64,000 nt of DNA from Acetobacter syzygii. Its GTDB lineage: Bacteria; Pseudomonadota; Alphaproteobacteria; Acetobacterales; Acetobacteraceae. The stretch's first letter is position 1. Every line of letters begins with the position of its first letter. The notes under the pieces were generated by a model that did not search any database, had not been told where the DNA came from, and saw only the letters and a list, made by a program, of their open reading frames with translations. Where the stretch lies: the NCBI RefSeq assembly GCF_000964225.1, contig NZ_BAMZ01000027.1, positions 62,001 through 126,000 on the forward strand, read 5' to 3'. A program made the position numbers and the translations under genes. Of the stretch, positions 61,483-64,000 are shown piece by piece.

Positions 61483-64000
61483 ATGGGGAATGCAACAAAA
61501 CTGGATTTATTGCAAAGGCTCTATCGTGCGCTCCTCAACACGGCGGAAGTTGTTTTGCAAGCTTCCACCGAACGCGAAATGTACGAAAAAACATGCACTA
61601 ATCTGGTCGGCAGTGCGCTCTTTCAGGCTGTCTGGATTGCTCGCAAGGATGAGGCTGACAAACTGCATATTCTTTTCTGCTCAGGGAAAGGCACGCAGGG
61701 AGGCGCCAGTCTGGAATTCAGTCCTTACGAGCATAAGTCCCAGTTCCCCGTGGTGGAAGATGCGTGGGATAAGCAAACCCTTGTTTATAGTAATGACGAA
61801 CTGAACGAGCAGAAAAATACGCCATGGTATGACTTTTTTTCCGGACATCAGTGGCGTTCAGTGCTTGCTGTTCCAATCTGGCGGGGTGGAGAGCGCTGGG
61901 CTGTTATGTCCTTTGTGTCCGCACGGGCAAACATGTTCGATGAGCAATGTATTGATCTGTGCCAGAAAGTCGCGGAACTGCTGGGCCATGCACTGGATAA
62001 GCTGGACGGACAGACAAGGCTGGAAAAACTCCAGAGTGAGGAGGCACAGAGGGCACGGCATGACCCGTTGACCGGTCTGCCTAATCGTCTGGCGCTTGAG
62101 GAGTATATGCCGCAGGCTATGGCGCGTGCGATGCAACAGGGCAGTTCCATTGCTGTTGGAATGCTGGATCTGGATGACTTCAAACAGGTTAATGATGGGT
62201 ATGGGCATGAGGCGGGAGATCGCCTCCTGCAAGCATTTGGCCGTCGTTTACAGGACCATTTAAGGCACACAGATTACGCCGCCCGTCTGGGTGGGGATGA
62301 GTTTGTTATTGTGCTGGAAAATCTCGACCCTCTTTTGCGGGTCACTCAAGCTACAAAAATTCTGGATAATCTGCACAAAGCAGTGGAAGCACCATTTGCC
62401 ATTACCCCAGATGCTTCTGCCATTGTTGGCATGACATTAGGGTTGGCACTTTACCCAGTAGATGGGGAGGACCCCGATACGTTACTGCGACGGGCAGATG
62501 CCGCCATGTATGCGTCCAAGCAGAACAAAAGCCATCGTAGGAACTGGTGGAGTATGGCAGGCAATACCCCATTGGGGTCAGTAGAAGAGGCGGTAGAACA
62601 GGTCGCCTTTGACCCATATGGCCCCGAAGCTGCGGAACTCCTAACACGTGCCAAAACATTTTTAACCCGGATACGACAAAACTTTATTGAGTGTTTTTAT
62701 GCAAATCTGGCCAAAATGTCTGAAGCTAAGGCGGTTTTGTCGGTTTTAACACCAGAGCAGCTTGACCACCTTAAACATAAGCAGGCAGCACATCTGGACT
62801 TTTTGTTAGCTCCCCATACCCGGCGGCAGGATATTCTGGAACTGGCCGCTAAATTGGGCACTATTCATACCTTATGTGGTATTTCTCCTGCTCTTTTAGG
62901 AGAAGCGTATAGTATTTACAGGCGTTTGCTGATCGACAGTCTGGATAAAGCCCTGCTGCGGGCCTATGACAGGTACCATATTCTCCTCACCACCGAAATG
63001 CGTTTGCAGGATGATAAAGGAGCTCAGCTAGAAGCTGGACAGGGCGTCGAGGAAAAATATTTTTCTCTGCTCTCCACCCGTTTACCCGTTGCTGGCTGTG
63101 TATGGCCCGATGTAAGCGCGCAGGGTGTGGATGCACTGGGTAGCCTGCCAGGTATTAAGGCTGTGCTTCTGTTTCGTATGAATCCGTCTGGGGAGCTGGT
63201 GGTTGAACATAGTGGTGGCCCCATTGGCGCAGGTCTTACCGAGCAGTTAAAAAAAACAGTCAGTCAGCCAGTTGTGAGTGCACAATCGGTTTTTGGGAAT
63301 TCAGTTACAGGGCTGGCATGGCGTACGAGGCAGAAGCATTCCTGCCCATCTTATTCAACCAATCCGGGTTCGGCTCCATGGCGTGGTATGATGGAAGAGC
63401 TGGGCATATGTTCCTCCATCAGTATTCCTGTTTCCATGGAAGAAGAGCAGGTTGCTGTTGTTCTGGCACTTTTTGGAGCGTACCCCAACCAGTTTGAAAC
63501 GCAGCGGATGCAGCAATTTGCACGCAGCCTGCAACACCGTTGGGAGCAGATGTGGATGCGCTGCTGCTTCCAGCGTGGCTCCGCTGTTACCGAAGAACAG
63601 TCCTGCTACCTGAGAGACCGTCTGTTTAGCGATGGATTGCGGATGTATGTGCAGCCTATTGTTAACCTGCGCACGGGGGTATTGCTGGAGGTGGAGGCTC
63701 TGGTCCGTATTCAGGATACAAACGGAACGATTATAGAACCGGGAAGCTTTTTATCTCTACTCGGACAGAACGAATTGGATAGGCTGTTCCATATGGGGCT
63801 GGAGGAATGCCTGTCTTTGTTGGAGCGTTGGCAAAAAGAGGGGCATGTCGTCAATCTGGCCATTAATATGCCGCCTACCTACCTGCTGAATGAGGATGGC
63901 CCTGCATGGGTTGAAAGCGCCTTACACAGACACAACATTCGTCCAGAGCAATTAACGGTTGAATTGCTTGAAACACAGATGATCGACCTGACCATACAGG
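61483..64000 (+). CDS. GAF-GGDEF-globin-GAF-EAL c-di-GMP protein (3' truncated)
   Basis: 839 codons visible; the frame is open at the window end. Order: GAF (about 1-165), GGDEF (about 195-365) with G270-G-D-E-F and RHTD, an RxxD inhibitory site, a globin-coupled-sensor-like domain (about 390-495) with LTPEQLDHLKHKQAAHL and KLGTIHTLCGI, where His462 is the likely proximal heme ligand, a second GAF-like region (about 520-690, ending near SSISIPV) and EAL (E738-A-L, then AINMPP and VELLET). The first module is very like that in the 41220 protein. Globins of this type bind heme and oxygen; the balance of synthesis and hydrolysis is unknown. ATG 61483; GGAAGG is 14 bases upstream. Confidence 0.88.
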   Translation, partial: MGNATKLDLLQRLYRALLNTAEVVLQASTEREMYEKTCTNLVGSALFQAVWIARKDEADKLHILFCSGKGTQGGASLEFSPYEHKSQFPVVEDAWDKQTLVYSNDELNEQKNTPWYDFFSGHQWRSVLAVPIWRGGERWAVMSFVSARANMFDEQCIDLCQKVAELLGHALDKLDGQTRLEKLQSEEAQRARHDPLTGLPNRLALEEYMPQAMARAMQQGSSIAVGMLDLDDFKQVNDGYGHEAGDRLLQAFGRRLQDHLRHTDYAARLGGDEFVIVLENLDPLLRVTQATKILDNLHKAVEAPFAITPDASAIVGMTLGLALYPVDGEDPDTLLRRADAAMYASKQNKSHRRNWWSMAGNTPLGSVEEAVEQVAFDPYGPEAAELLTRAKTFLTRIRQNFIECFYANLAKMSEAKAVLSVLTPEQLDHLKHKQAAHLDFLLAPHTRRQDILELAAKLGTIHTLCGISPALLGEAYSIYRRLLIDSLDKALLRAYDRYHILLTTEMRLQDDKGAQLEAGQGVEEKYFSLLSTRLPVAGCVWPDVSAQGVDALGSLPGIKAVLLFRMNPSGELVVEHSGGPIGAGLTEQLKKTVSQPVVSAQSVFGNSVTGLAWRTRQKHSCPSYSTNPGSAPWRGMMEELGICSSISIPVSMEEEQVAVVLALFGAYPNQFETQRMQQFARSLQHRWEQMWMRCCFQRGSAVTEEQSCYLRDRLFSDGLRMYVQPIVNLRTGVLLEVEALVRIQDTNGTIIEPGSFLSLLGQNELDRLFHMGLEECLSLLERWQKEGHVVNLAINMPPTYLLNEDGPAWVESALHRHNIRPEQLTVELLETQMIDLTIQ

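Noticed and set aside
61260-61601. 113-codon plus-strand frame before the globin protein
   Set aside because: It overlaps the GAF coding region in another frame and has no family features.

Overview
The window reads as a chromosomal segment of an acetic acid bacterium (Acetobacteraceae, probably Acetobacter or a close relative). Evidence: a cellulose synthase cluster carrying bcsX and bcsY, a three-subunit membrane-bound FAD dehydrogenase with a triple-heme cytochrome c, a type II NADH dehydrogenase, an F1-only ATP synthase operon, and alphaproteobacterial markers (GcrA, bactofilin, SUV3-like helicase). The genus is an inference; no rRNA is present. I see no prophage, insertion sequence or CRISPR array.

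Layout. 1-10.8 kb: the end of bcsB, bcsX (SGNH), bcsY (acyltransferase), bcsC, a lectin/arabinofuranosidase-like plus SGNH esterase, a separate PilZ-bearing bcsA, then a small HD-GYP protein. Together these look like a machine that makes, exports and possibly acylates or deacylates cellulose under c-di-GMP control. 11-23 kb: minus-strand pyrC, gor and fpr; a SUV3-like helicase; an SDR-DedA pair; an S9 peptidase; malic enzyme. 23-30 kb: nusG, secE, tRNA-Trp, tRNA-Gly and atpHAGDC. 29.7-37.3 kb: queF, rnd, a PfkB kinase, bactofilin, gcrA, and an NAD-synthesis unit nadC-nadA-nrtR with a near-perfect palindrome just before nadA.

37.3-45.3 kb: a more AT-rich stretch with a PAS-GGDEF-EAL protein, ynfA, tpm, a membrane multi-sensor diguanylate cyclase and an EamA exporter. 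45.3-56 kb: an unknown protein, a cold-shock protein, an MFS/TetR divergent pair, aldehyde dehydrogenase, ndh, a large porin, a Crp/Fnr regulator and a second DedA protein. 56.4-60.2 kb: the FAD dehydrogenase operon, which feeds periplasmic sugar or sugar-acid oxidation into the respiratory chain. The window ends inside a GAF-GGDEF-globin-GAF-EAL protein (61483 onward), a candidate oxygen-responsive c-di-GMP enzyme that shares its first module with the cyclase at 41-44 kb.

The main theme is c-di-GMP: one effector (BcsA PilZ) and four turnover proteins lie in 64 kb. The most interesting items are the acylation-type cellulose cluster, the internal-globin c-di-GMP protein, the NrtR operator, the short leucine-rich reading frame overlapping ndh, and two genes (an MFS transporter and the second DedA) whose conserved N-termini extend upstream of any ordinary start codon.
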